A stretch of DNA of 16,990 nucleotides, taken from an uncultured Collinsella sp. Lineage in GTDB: Bacteria > Actinomycetota > Coriobacteriia > Coriobacteriales > Coriobacteriaceae. Under the pieces are notes generated by a model. It had not been told where the DNA came from and made no database searches. It saw only the letters and a program-made list of their open reading frames with translations. The stretch covers positions 1 to 16,990 of the forward strand of contig CAKUFT010000032.1 of assembly GCA_934650095.1 (NCBI GenBank), given 5' to 3'. A program made the position numbers and the translations under genes. This document shows positions 8,001-13,493 of this stretch, piece by piece. The stretch's first letter is position 1, and every line of letters starts with the position of its first letter.

Positions 8001-11000
8001 GGGCACGGTTTCCACGCAGGTTTCCGCGACGTGTTCGGTCGTTGGCACCGACGCCAAGGGTGCTCAGCAGACCTGGGCCGCCGCTCAGAACATTACGCTG
8101 AAGAAAGGCTCGACTGCGGCCGACCTCTCCGAACAGCTTTTCAAGCAGACTGGCCTTAAGGCCGACTACGACCCCGATGGCAGCTGGGGTTGGGCGCTCA
8201 ACTCGATCACGTCGCCCTTCGACTCCGGCCGCACGCTCGCCTACGACCCGACGACCGAAGCGTACTGGCAGCTGTTCATCAACGGCAAGTCCTCCATGGT
8301 CGGCGCCGGCGGCTACACGCTCAAGGCCGGCGACTCCGTCGTCTGGTGCTACTCGAAGCACGGCGACCCCGCTCCTGCCGATCAGCTTTCGGTAAGCTGC
8401 ACCGTTATCGGCCAGGATACTTCGGGCGCTCAGCAGACGTGGGCGCAGCCTACGACTACTCTGGTGGACGAGGGCACGACCGCTGCAGATCTTTCCGAGC
8501 AGATCTTTAAAAAGGCCGGCATCGCCGCCGATACGGGGAAGAGCACGTACGGCTGGTATCTCAATTCGTTGACTTCGCCGTTCGATAAGAGCGTGAAGCT
8601 CTCGAGCGAGAAGGTTAACGAAAACACCTGGAAATACTGGCAGTTCTTTGTCAATGGCAAGCCGATTGATGTTGGTGCGGGTGGCTACACGCTCAAGACC
8701 GGCGACGAGATCGCTTGGGTCTATGGCTCTGATGGGGCCATGCCCGGCCAAGTTTCCGTTTCGATGGAGATCATCGGCAAGAAGGACGAGAAGGCACAAC
8801 GTTGGACCGATCCTTCGACTCAGGTGTTTGTCGAGGGCACGACGATTAAGGACGCTTCTGCGGCCTACTTCGATGCCATTGGTGTCGAGTCCAAGATGTA
8901 TGACCAATTTGGCTATTGGGGTGTCCATAGCCTTGTTTCCCCGCTTGATGGCACCGAGCTGTCCGGCGCTTGGTCTTTCTTTGTCAACGGTGTCCCCGGA
9001 CCTCAACTCGATAACGACTACGTGCTCAAGTCGGGTGACAAGATCGTCTGGGCTTATGCTGCCGGCGATACCGTTCCGAATCCCGATGAAGTTGTAGTCG
9101 ATCCGAGCGCTTCGCGCCCGACCGATTGGAAGGCCGACTGGAGTGGCAATTCCAATGCGGTTGTCGAGAACGTGTCCACGCCCACGGGCGCGTTGGCAAG
9201 CTCTTGGACGTTCGATTGGAAGGCCTACTCGGGTGCCACGTATCCCAACGCGAGCGAGCCTATTGTTGTAAACGGTAACGTCTACCTCGCCGTCAATAAG
9301 CGCTTGCTTAAGATCGATACTGAGTCGGGCAAGGTCCTTGCCGAGTCGAATCTTAAGACTGCGGTCGGTTACACCTCGCGTCCGATTTATACGAATGGCT
9401 TGGTCATCGTTCCTCTCGACGGTGGCGCGGTCCAGGCTCTGACGGCTGACACGCTTACGACGGTGTGGGTTACCGACCCCGTAAGCAAAACCGCTCAGTC
9501 GAATTCTCAGCTGACGGTCGATGGCAACTACCTTTACGTGGGCACCGTTGATGTCGATTATGGAAAGGGTACGTATGACAACGGCCATCTGACGCGCATC
9601 AATATCCTGACCGGTGCTATTTCCTGGCAGCATGTCAATGCTGGCGAGGGCTATTACTGGACAGGCACTACCGTGGGCGATGACTTTGTCTTGGTTCCCA
9701 CGAGCGCCGGTACCGTCGAGATGCTCAGCAAATCTTCGGGCGCTGTGCTCGGTAGCGTTTCGGTTGGGGCTCTTGTTAACTCCACCTGCTTGCTTTCCGC
9801 CGATGGCTGCCATGCCTATCTGATTTCACGTGATGGCAAGCTTCACGTGTTGGCACTGTCTGACGCAAAGGCAAAGGCCTCTTCGCGCATTTCCGAAGAG
9901 CGCGTCGTCGACCTGGGTCTTACGGGATGCGCCTGCATGCCCACGCTGTATGGCAACAAGCTGATTGTCGGCGGCGAGGTTTCTGGTGGTTCTGCGCTGG
10001 CGATTGTCGATCTTGCCAATGACTTTGCCACGACGTTGGTTTCGTCTGCCGATGGCTCCGCACTTCCTATCGGTGGCATCAAGGGCGCACCGCTCGTGAG
10101 CGCCCAGGCGGATGGCACGTATTATGTCTATTTCACGGTTAACTACGGTGCGACTTCCGACTATGTGAACTACACCTCGGGCGGTGGTGTCTATCGCTAC
10201 AAGATGGGCGATTCCGAGGCATCCGGTGCGTTTAGCGCAACGGGGCACAACAACTACTGCGATTCGCCGATTGCCTGTGACGCCAAGGGCAACCTATACT
10301 ACATCAACGATTCCGGCACGCTGTTCAAGCTGAATGGCGGCGTTAAGGTCTCGTTCGAGACTGGTGAGGGTTCCAAGGTCGATTTCCAGACTACGGCCGA
10401 CGGCAAGCTGGTTAAGCCTGCCGATCCGACGCGCGAGGGTTACACCTTCGGCGGTTGGTATACCGATGAGGCTTGCACGCAGGCGTATGACTTCAGCACG
10501 CCGGTGACGACCGACTTGACGCTGTATGCCAAGTGGACCAAGAACGCCGTTAACCCTGACGGCAATGGCGGTTCTGGGTCTAACGGTGGCAGCGGCTCCG
10601 GCACTGGTGCTGGTACCGGCACGGGCGTCGGCACGGGCACTGGCTTCGGCTCGAAGGGCGGCGCTGTCGCTCCGGGTCAGAAGCCGGTGACCAAGACGAC
10701 CGTGTCGACCAAGACCGAGACCAAGGACAACAAGTCCGACAAGAAGGACTCCGACAAGTCCGACAAGAAGGACGAGAAGAAGTCTGACAAGAAGGACGGC
10801 AAGTCCGACAAGAAGTCCGACTCCAAGTCCGACAAGGGATCCGCTTCCACGGCCACTGCCAAGAAGCCCGCCGAGGCTTCTGCGCAGGAGACCGGCACCA
10901 ACCCGCTCGCCATCGTTGGCATCGCGGCGGGCGTGATTGGCCTTGCGCTCATTGCCGTCTTTGTGCTGACCAAGCGCGGCAAGGGTGACGGTAATGCCCG

Positions 11001-11004
11001 ATAG
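5029..11004 (+). CDS. Giant surface protein with Ig-like, DUF4430, beta-propeller and B-repeat domains
   Basis: This secreted protein has about 1991 residues. The start at ATG 5029 follows AGGAG (5020-5024) and gives a normal signal peptide: a basic N-region, a hydrophobic core at residues 26-38 and probable cleavage after LWA (residue 46). In-frame ATG 4948 and 4885 would make the N-region unusually long. Domains in order: Ala/Ser/Thr-rich stretch (47-155); six Ig-like modules with a YxW...GKYLKV pattern (about 165-870); four DUF4430 domains, related to the C-terminal domain of transcobalamin and intrinsic factor (874-1354); a PQQ-type beta-propeller (about 1365-1770); one InlB-type B-repeat (1773-1840, GYTFGGWYTDEACTQAYDF); a Gly-rich then Lys/Asp/Ser spacer (to about 1940); and a membrane helix (1958-1981) with a basic tail. 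No LPXTG is present. A cobalamin riboswitch lies upstream, so a role in binding corrinoids at the cell surface is likely but inferred. Confidence 0.9.
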   Translation: MDMFEDERQRVSHRRGAIARGVAKRGLVAFLAFAMAFGTTPAQLWADGAEGIAEAVAQATAPSEGAQATDGAADNTAAATGTSDSAADSSSKTGDTSSAASNNASDGATGDSAAAGSAPGTPANEASDTTAETGDATAVVGESNAPKAAPRAADSLSSNNGVSVGKSKIPTRWLGSNFTAFIQSNTTLYANVWTSSSKRASVSGCTYQWLAADIANRNDADNSAFVAVEGQTGSSIVLDDALRTQLNGKCLRVRITDASGNVVYGPTKSAANQKLTATNTIKAPVPAKTALDAKSYVLIQSSADDSSSYSSVKAETLNPGTTLWANAYDGEAVPSKRIAAQAGWTYQWLASDVRDAEDSAYQAIPGQTGQSLTITDELASQLAGKYIRVKVVGDGQELFGPSSSFKTPSSVDYNTPGPVAASGQIALGHIVLAYNGAEFGDDYESVPSANVGDTIKAAAYYLNYDTPTDLYGSDKVDFSWWVADSADGSFEQVATGDTYTVTKECANRYLKVVAKAKNGIPGSDSCETKAGRILPKGATTLDSVAFTNASKGAKDTGSTIEACAYKAVDYSSEPVAEGVTYTWRWSSVDPSSSAFDAKTDWHVVEGKTDSSFTIPDDYAKRWVSVTATAGDNTVEATTAVAVKAAGSHELFLTYLKKIVGDQSDDARFVYKSGEKIGVTAFEKTSAGTKGAELASDQLTYTWQIADSAQGPFTTLTDENAHRPSFVISQKYVGKYLKCIVDGGYNTDYASTRYAVVKGEDAKAYTLTSVNVVSSGNLAQVGGTLAPTANYMATGDWGDYETALPEGSLVDYRWYLADDAEGTNAHELFGADETTGVLTLPASAEGKYAYVVANAGNNDVKSTAWLVNSSDEKSLSVNVRVVGVSKHDVGQSYDLVDWVPSTSYNWSSTQKMSAWDIFAKVLDDAGYSYSTDGGVPYSVTNPDKSQTLAMENTASGYKYWRFDINGKAANSYATGYYPSDGDTLELVYEDPTGTVSTQVSATCSVVGTDAKGAQQTWAAAQNITLKKGSTAADLSEQLFKQTGLKADYDPDGSWGWALNSITSPFDSGRTLAYDPTTEAYWQLFINGKSSMVGAGGYTLKAGDSVVWCYSKHGDPAPADQLSVSCTVIGQDTSGAQQTWAQPTTTLVDEGTTAADLSEQIFKKAGIAADTGKSTYGWYLNSLTSPFDKSVKLSSEKVNENTWKYWQFFVNGKPIDVGAGGYTLKTGDEIAWVYGSDGAMPGQVSVSMEIIGKKDEKAQRWTDPSTQVFVEGTTIKDASAAYFDAIGVESKMYDQFGYWGVHSLVSPLDGTELSGAWSFFVNGVPGPQLDNDYVLKSGDKIVWAYAAGDTVPNPDEVVVDPSASRPTDWKADWSGNSNAVVENVSTPTGALASSWTFDWKAYSGATYPNASEPIVVNGNVYLAVNKRLLKIDTESGKVLAESNLKTAVGYTSRPIYTNGLVIVPLDGGAVQALTADTLTTVWVTDPVSKTAQSNSQLTVDGNYLYVGTVDVDYGKGTYDNGHLTRINILTGAISWQHVNAGEGYYWTGTTVGDDFVLVPTSAGTVEMLSKSSGAVLGSVSVGALVNSTCLLSADGCHAYLISRDGKLHVLALSDAKAKASSRISEERVVDLGLTGCACMPTLYGNKLIVGGEVSGGSALAIVDLANDFATTLVSSADGSALPIGGIKGAPLVSAQADGTYYVYFTVNYGATSDYVNYTSGGGVYRYKMGDSEASGAFSATGHNNYCDSPIACDAKGNLYYINDSGTLFKLNGGVKVSFETGEGSKVDFQTTADGKLVKPADPTREGYTFGGWYTDEACTQAYDFSTPVTTDLTLYAKWTKNAVNPDGNGGSGSNGGSGSGTGAGTGTGVGTGTGFGSKGGAVAPGQKPVTKTTVSTKTETKDNKSDKKDSDKSDKKDEKKSDKKDGKSDKKSDSKSDKGSASTATAKKPAEASAQETGTNPLAIVGIAAGVIGLALIAVFVLTKRGKGDGNAR
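5530..7640 (+). repeat. Six Ig-like modules in the giant protein
   Basis: Six diverged repeats of roughly 100 residues share an aromatic-x-Trp strand (YQWLAAD, YQWLASD, FSWWVAD, YTWRWSS, YTWQIAD, YRWYLAD), then an acidic turn with G-x-F or similar. Each ends with a GKYLKV-like strand before the next linker (GKCLRVRI, GKYIRVKV, NRYLKVVA, KRWVSVTA, GKYLKCIV, GKYAYVVA). They resemble the bacterial Ig-like stalk modules of Gram-positive surface proteins and probably lift the ligand-binding part away from the membrane. Confidence 0.7.
7648..9090 (+). repeat. Four tandem DUF4430 (transcobalamin C-terminal-like) domains
   Basis: Four consecutive domains of about 115 residues begin at roughly 7648, 8014, 8383 and 8752. 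Each ends in the family signature, an aromatic residue plus NG, then Y-x-L-x-x-GD and an aromatic-rich strand: RFDINGK and GDTLELVY; QLFINGK and GYTLKAGDSVVWCY; QFFVNGK and GYTLKTGDEIAWVY; SFFVNGV and DYVLKSGDKIVWAY. Domains 2 and 3 share GAQQTWA, AADLSEQ, LNS-T-SPFD and GAGGYTLK, so they look like a recent duplication. Domain 1 is the most diverged. In eukaryotic B12 carriers this fold forms one side of the cobalamin-binding cleft. Confidence 0.8.
10732..10836 (+). repeat. Lys/Asp/Ser codon repeat (wall-spanning spacer)
   Basis: Short tandem repeats built from aag-tcc-gac and aag-aag-gac encode a KSDKKD-type low-complexity spacer between the B-repeat and the C-terminal membrane helix. Highly charged linkers of this kind typically cross the peptidoglycan. 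The DNA repetition makes the length prone to change by slippage. Confidence 0.8.
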
Positions 11005-11896
11005 GCCCAAGGAGACCAACGGGCAGCAGCCCGACTCCTCGTTTATCCAGCTCGACGATGCAAAGCAAAAGGGCGCCGCTTCGGCGGCGTCCGCCCCTCG
11101 TCGCAAGGCGATGCTTGGCGCTCTGACCGCGGTTTGTATCGCGTTGATCGTCGTATCGCTGGGCTTTGTCCACCCCTCCGAGAGCGGCACCTGGTCCATT
11201 GATTGGATCGTCCAGACCGTGACGGGGGAGAGCGTCGTCGCCAATGATGCCAAGGTGCCTGGTTCGGCTGCTGCTTCTGGTAAAGCTGGCTCTAAGGATT
11301 CCAAGGTTTCGGGCGATGCGAAAGATAAGTCCAAGGACTCGGGTGACGCCAAGGGCGATTCCGAGTCTTCGAACAAGAGCTCGGATAAAAACTCGGAAGG
11401 CAAAAAGTCCGAAGAGCAGGATGGCAAGAAGTCTGGCGAAGCATCGGTTTCTCAGAATACCGGAGCTGCCGATACGTCCAACACGTCTGGCGGTGCCTCT
11501 TCGGGCGGTGGCCAGTCGTCTGGCGGAGCCACGGCCTCTAACGGCGGAGGCGCTTCCACGGGCGGCCAGGGTGGCTCGCAGGAGTCTGGATACGTTACTG
11601 TGTCGGTCTCGGTTACGTCGAGCGCCGTGGGCAATCCTGTATCTGCTGGCGGCACCTATACCTTTAACGAAGGTGCCACCGTCTACGATGCTCTGTGCGC
11701 GCTGGGTCTTTCCGTTAACGCGCACGGCTCGTCGTACGGCACCTACGTCGCTGCGATTGGCGGCTTGGCCGAGAAGCAGTACGGCGGCACGAGCGGCTGG
11801 ATGTATTCCGTCAACGGTTCAACGCCCATGACGGCCTGTAGCAACTACGTCCTTTCCAATGGTGACAACGTCGTTTGGTATTACGTAACAGGCTAG
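10994..11896 (+). CDS. Membrane-anchored DUF4430 (transcobalamin-like) protein
   Basis: This 300-residue protein overlaps the last 11 bases of the giant gene. ATG 10994 is preferred over GTG 10985 because AAGGGTGA (10981-10988) sits 5 nt before it, and the overlap suggests translational coupling. A short cytosolic N terminus is followed by one membrane helix (residues 40-59), which acts as an uncleaved anchor. A linker of about 140 residues comes next, first Lys/Asp/Ser-rich and then Gly/Ser-rich. A single DUF4430 domain closes the protein (199-300), with TYTFNEGATVYDALCALG, GWMYSVNG and NYVLSNGDNVVWYYVTG. Two Cys residues in the domain (235 and 282) could form a disulfide. It lies in the riboswitch-controlled operon, so it probably binds the same ligand as its larger neighbour closer to the membrane. 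Domain call is strong; corrinoid binding is inferred. Confidence 0.88.
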   Translation: MPDRPKETNGQQPDSSFIQLDDAKQKGAASAASAPRRKAMLGALTAVCIALIVVSLGFVHPSESGTWSIDWIVQTVTGESVVANDAKVPGSAAASGKAGSKDSKVSGDAKDKSKDSGDAKGDSESSNKSSDKNSEGKKSEEQDGKKSGEASVSQNTGAADTSNTSGGASSGGGQSSGGATASNGGGASTGGQGGSQESGYVTVSVSVTSSAVGNPVSAGGTYTFNEGATVYDALCALGLSVNAHGSSYGTYVAAIGGLAEKQYGGTSGWMYSVNGSTPMTACSNYVLSNGDNVVWYYVTG

Positions 11897-11922
11897 GAGT
11901 CTTTCAATATGACGCACGGAAT

Positions 11923-11958
11923 GGGCGGCTCGGACAGTATCCGGGCCGCCCGTTTTTT
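11923..11958 (+). terminator. Intrinsic terminator of the DUF4430 operon
   Basis: A 12-bp stem (11923-11934 with 11940-11951, one G-U pair) with the 5-nt loop CAGTA is followed by G and six T. It starts 27 nt after the stop of the second DUF4430 gene and clearly ends the operon. Confidence 0.92.
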
Positions 11959-11967
11959 GATGCGAAC

Positions 11968-12258
11968 GGGACGGAGTTTCCCAGTCGAGGCTCATCCGGA
12001 AAGCGCGTCCCACTCTGGAGGCTGATTTCGGGATGAGCTTTCCGGTTGCATGGCCATTGGGAAGCTGCATCCCGTTTCGGTGCGTCATTCCGGGATGTAT
12101 TTTCCGCTTCAGTGATCATTGGGAAACCCATCCCATTTCAGAGCTAAATTCCGGGACACGCTTTCCCAGACGAGCCCATTGAGGAAACTGTGTCCCATTC
12201 TGAGGCCCCAAACTGGGATGCCGTTTCCCCGAGGAGGCCTATTGGGAAACGGCATCCC
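11968..12258. repeat. Tandem array of five covarying 44-nt hairpins
   Basis: Five imperfect palindromes lie at 11968-12011, 12030-12073, 12092-12134, 12153-12196 and 12215-12258, a spacing of 62, 62, 61 and 62 nt. Each has a left arm GGGAYR-nnn-TTTCC and a right arm GGAAA-nnn-YRTCCC around a loop of about 14 nt, with 18-nt spacers between units. The arms differ between units but match within a unit: GGGACG with CGTCCC, GGGATG with CATCCC (three times) and GGGACA with TGTCCC. Unit 5 pairs over 15 bases without a mismatch. Such covariation points to a selected structure. It occupies the convergent gap between the DUF4430 operon and the minus-strand gtrA gene. Nothing recognisable lies in 12259-12332. 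The function is unknown. Confidence 0.8.
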
Positions 12259-12332
12259 ATTTCGGCAGGGTGGCCCGTTTCATGTGCTCTCATCGGCATG
12301 CTTAGAAAGCCCGGCAATCATGCTCGGCAAAC

Positions 12333-12366
12333 AAAAAAACCGGTTGGAATGGAATTCCAACCGGTT
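12333..12366 (-). terminator. Intrinsic terminator of the first GtrA gene
   Basis: A perfect 13-bp stem (12338-12350 with 12354-12366) and a GGA loop on the plus strand is preceded by a run of A at 12333-12339. Read on the minus strand this is a stem followed by a T-run, 27 nt beyond the gtrA stop. Confidence 0.9.
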
Positions 12367-12392
12367 ATACATTCAAGCAAATAGCGAATCGA

Positions 12393-12800
12393 CTACGACC
12401 GTGCGCCCTCGAGGAAGAAGCGGCGGCTAAAGTAGTTGTACCAGGTGACCAGGAACGTGGCGATGGCCTTCATGGCCTGGTAGCCGATGCTCAAAAACGT
12501 GACGCCCACAAACATGTACAGGTCGTTGAGGCCCAGGCCAATCACCGACAGAATGGTGAAGATCGTGAACTCGCGCTTGCGGCTCATGCCCTCGCGATGG
12601 TCGAACACATACTTCATGCTGAGCCAGTAGTTCACCACGACGGACGTGATGAACGAAATCGTAGTGCTCATCAAAAAGTCGAGTTGAAACAGCTCGACAA
12701 GCGCAATGAGCAGGCCCCAGTCGATGCCAAAGGAGATGAGTCCCACGACAGCGAACTTGAGGAACTGCTTGGTATGAGGTTGTGCCAGTGCCTCGCGCAC
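12393..12800 (-). CDS. GtrA-family four-helix membrane protein
   Basis: This 135-residue protein starts at a GTG (12800-12798). GtrA-like proteins are small integral membrane proteins thought to help move lipid-linked sugars across the membrane, or to anchor the glycosyltransferases that decorate cell-surface polymers. Four hydrophobic segments are visible: FAVVGLISFGIDWGLLIALV, the region around TTISFITSVVVNYWLS, FTILSVIGLGLNDLYMFVGV, and the region around AIATFLVTWYNYFS. The family signature NYWLSMKYVFDHREGMSRKREF connects helices 2 and 3. Length matches the family (about 130). A second GtrA gene lies upstream on the same strand, separated by 219 nt that include a strong palindrome, so each may have its own transcript. 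No glycosyltransferase partner is within the window. Confidence 0.88.
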   Translation of the reverse strand: MREALAQPHTKQFLKFAVVGLISFGIDWGLLIALVELFQLDFLMSTTISFITSVVVNYWLSMKYVFDHREGMSRKREFTIFTILSVIGLGLNDLYMFVGVTFLSIGYQAMKAIATFLVTWYNYFSRRFFLEGARS

Positions 12801-12949
12801 GTAATCACATCCAATGCGTTGATGAATCGAGCAGAGGATACTTTAGAGCTTTTGCAAGGGAAACGTAAGGTCTTTGCCAAGAACTATACGAATTCGCCAA
12901 ATTTGCAAGAGACAATCCGCAAACGTGCTGAATTTGCCCGTAAACGAGT

Positions 12950-12997
12950 GGGGCCCACGAACGATGCTGCGCTAAGCGCATGCCGTTCGTGGGCCCC
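12950..12997. repeat. Perfect 14-bp inverted repeat between the two GtrA genes
   Basis: Bases 12950-12963 and 12984-12997 are exact inverted copies (GGGGCCCACGAACG and its complement). The 20-nt loop itself contains a small GCGC stem. It sits 22 nt beyond the stop of the second GtrA gene on the minus strand and may terminate or stabilise that transcript, but no T-run follows on either strand. Confidence 0.65.
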
Positions 12998-13019
12998 GTA
13001 ATGTCGTGAGAAAGCCGAG

Positions 13020-13415
13020 CTACTTGGTCTCGTCGCCCTCTAGGAAGATCTTGCGGGTCACAAAGTTGTAGACCATGACGAGCGCGGTGGCGCAAATCTT
13101 GGCGATATTGGCTTCGAGCCCCAGACCGGCGTTGAGCGCCAGCACGATACCGTCGTTGAGCACCAAACCGATCACGGACAGCACGACAAAGATAATGAAC
13201 TCGCGGCGGCGGCTCATGCCCTCCTTGTGCGCGAACACGTACTTCATGCTCGCGACGTAGTTAAAGATAAGCGAGACGATAAAGCCGCTGGTGTTGGCGA
13301 TCAGGATGTTGAGGCCCAGGCCGTAGTGGAGCAGATTCATGATGCCAAAGTCGATGACCGTGGCGACGACGCCGACGACGCCAAACTTCATGATCTGCGC
13401 AAGGAGCTTTTGCAT
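13020..13415 (-). CDS. Second GtrA-family membrane protein
   Basis: This 131-residue protein starts at ATG 13415-13413, with AAGGCAGG 6 nt upstream. A longer form from a TTG at 13478 would add 21 residues, but TTG is a weaker start and 131 matches the family length and the neighbouring paralogue. Four membrane segments are visible: KFGVVGVVATVIDFGIMNLL, the stretch around IANTSGFIVSLIFNYV, FVVLSVIGLVLNDGIVLALN, and around AKICATALVMVYNFV. The connecting motif NYVASMKYVFAHKEGMSRRREF is nearly the same as in the downstream copy, so the two arose by duplication or are long-standing paralogues. Its likely role is flipping or recruiting lipid-linked sugars for surface glycosylation; the exact partner is unknown. 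It lies just downstream of the fructose-1,6-bisphosphatase gene on the same strand. Confidence 0.87.
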   Translation of the reverse strand: MQKLLAQIMKFGVVGVVATVIDFGIMNLLHYGLGLNILIANTSGFIVSLIFNYVASMKYVFAHKEGMSRRREFIIFVVLSVIGLVLNDGIVLALNAGLGLEANIAKICATALVMVYNFVTRKIFLEGDETK

Positions 13416-13493
13416 GGTACCTGCCTTAAGCTGGCGCCGAAGCGCCGCGGGGATGACAAACGCAGCAAGTTTAGCCAATCCCCGCAGGCATCG

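Noticed and set aside
7120..9813. Minus-strand open frame of 897 codons inside the giant surface gene
   Set aside because: It is a mirror of the coding strand's codon bias: no ribosome site, no recognisable domain, Arg/Gly/Val-rich throughout, and the plus strand here encodes clear DUF4430 and propeller motifs.
11968..12258. CRISPR array
   Set aside because: Units are diverged palindromes with a constant 18-nt gap of similar sequence; there are no identical direct repeats with unique spacers and no cas gene in the window.
11904..12430. Short reading frames on both strands across the hairpin array
   Set aside because: Their apparent peptide repeats (for example GNGIPF, GNSVPF) come from the palindromic DNA repeats; they lack ribosome sites and differ in frame between strands.
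12805..13095. Minus-strand frame spanning the gap between the GtrA genes
   Set aside because: It overlaps the 3' end of the second GtrA gene and runs through the palindrome; composition and motif content do not support a protein.
13416..13478. TTG-initiated extension of the second GtrA protein
   Set aside because: A weaker start codon giving an N-terminal extension absent from the neighbouring paralogue and beyond the usual family length; kept only as an alternative.
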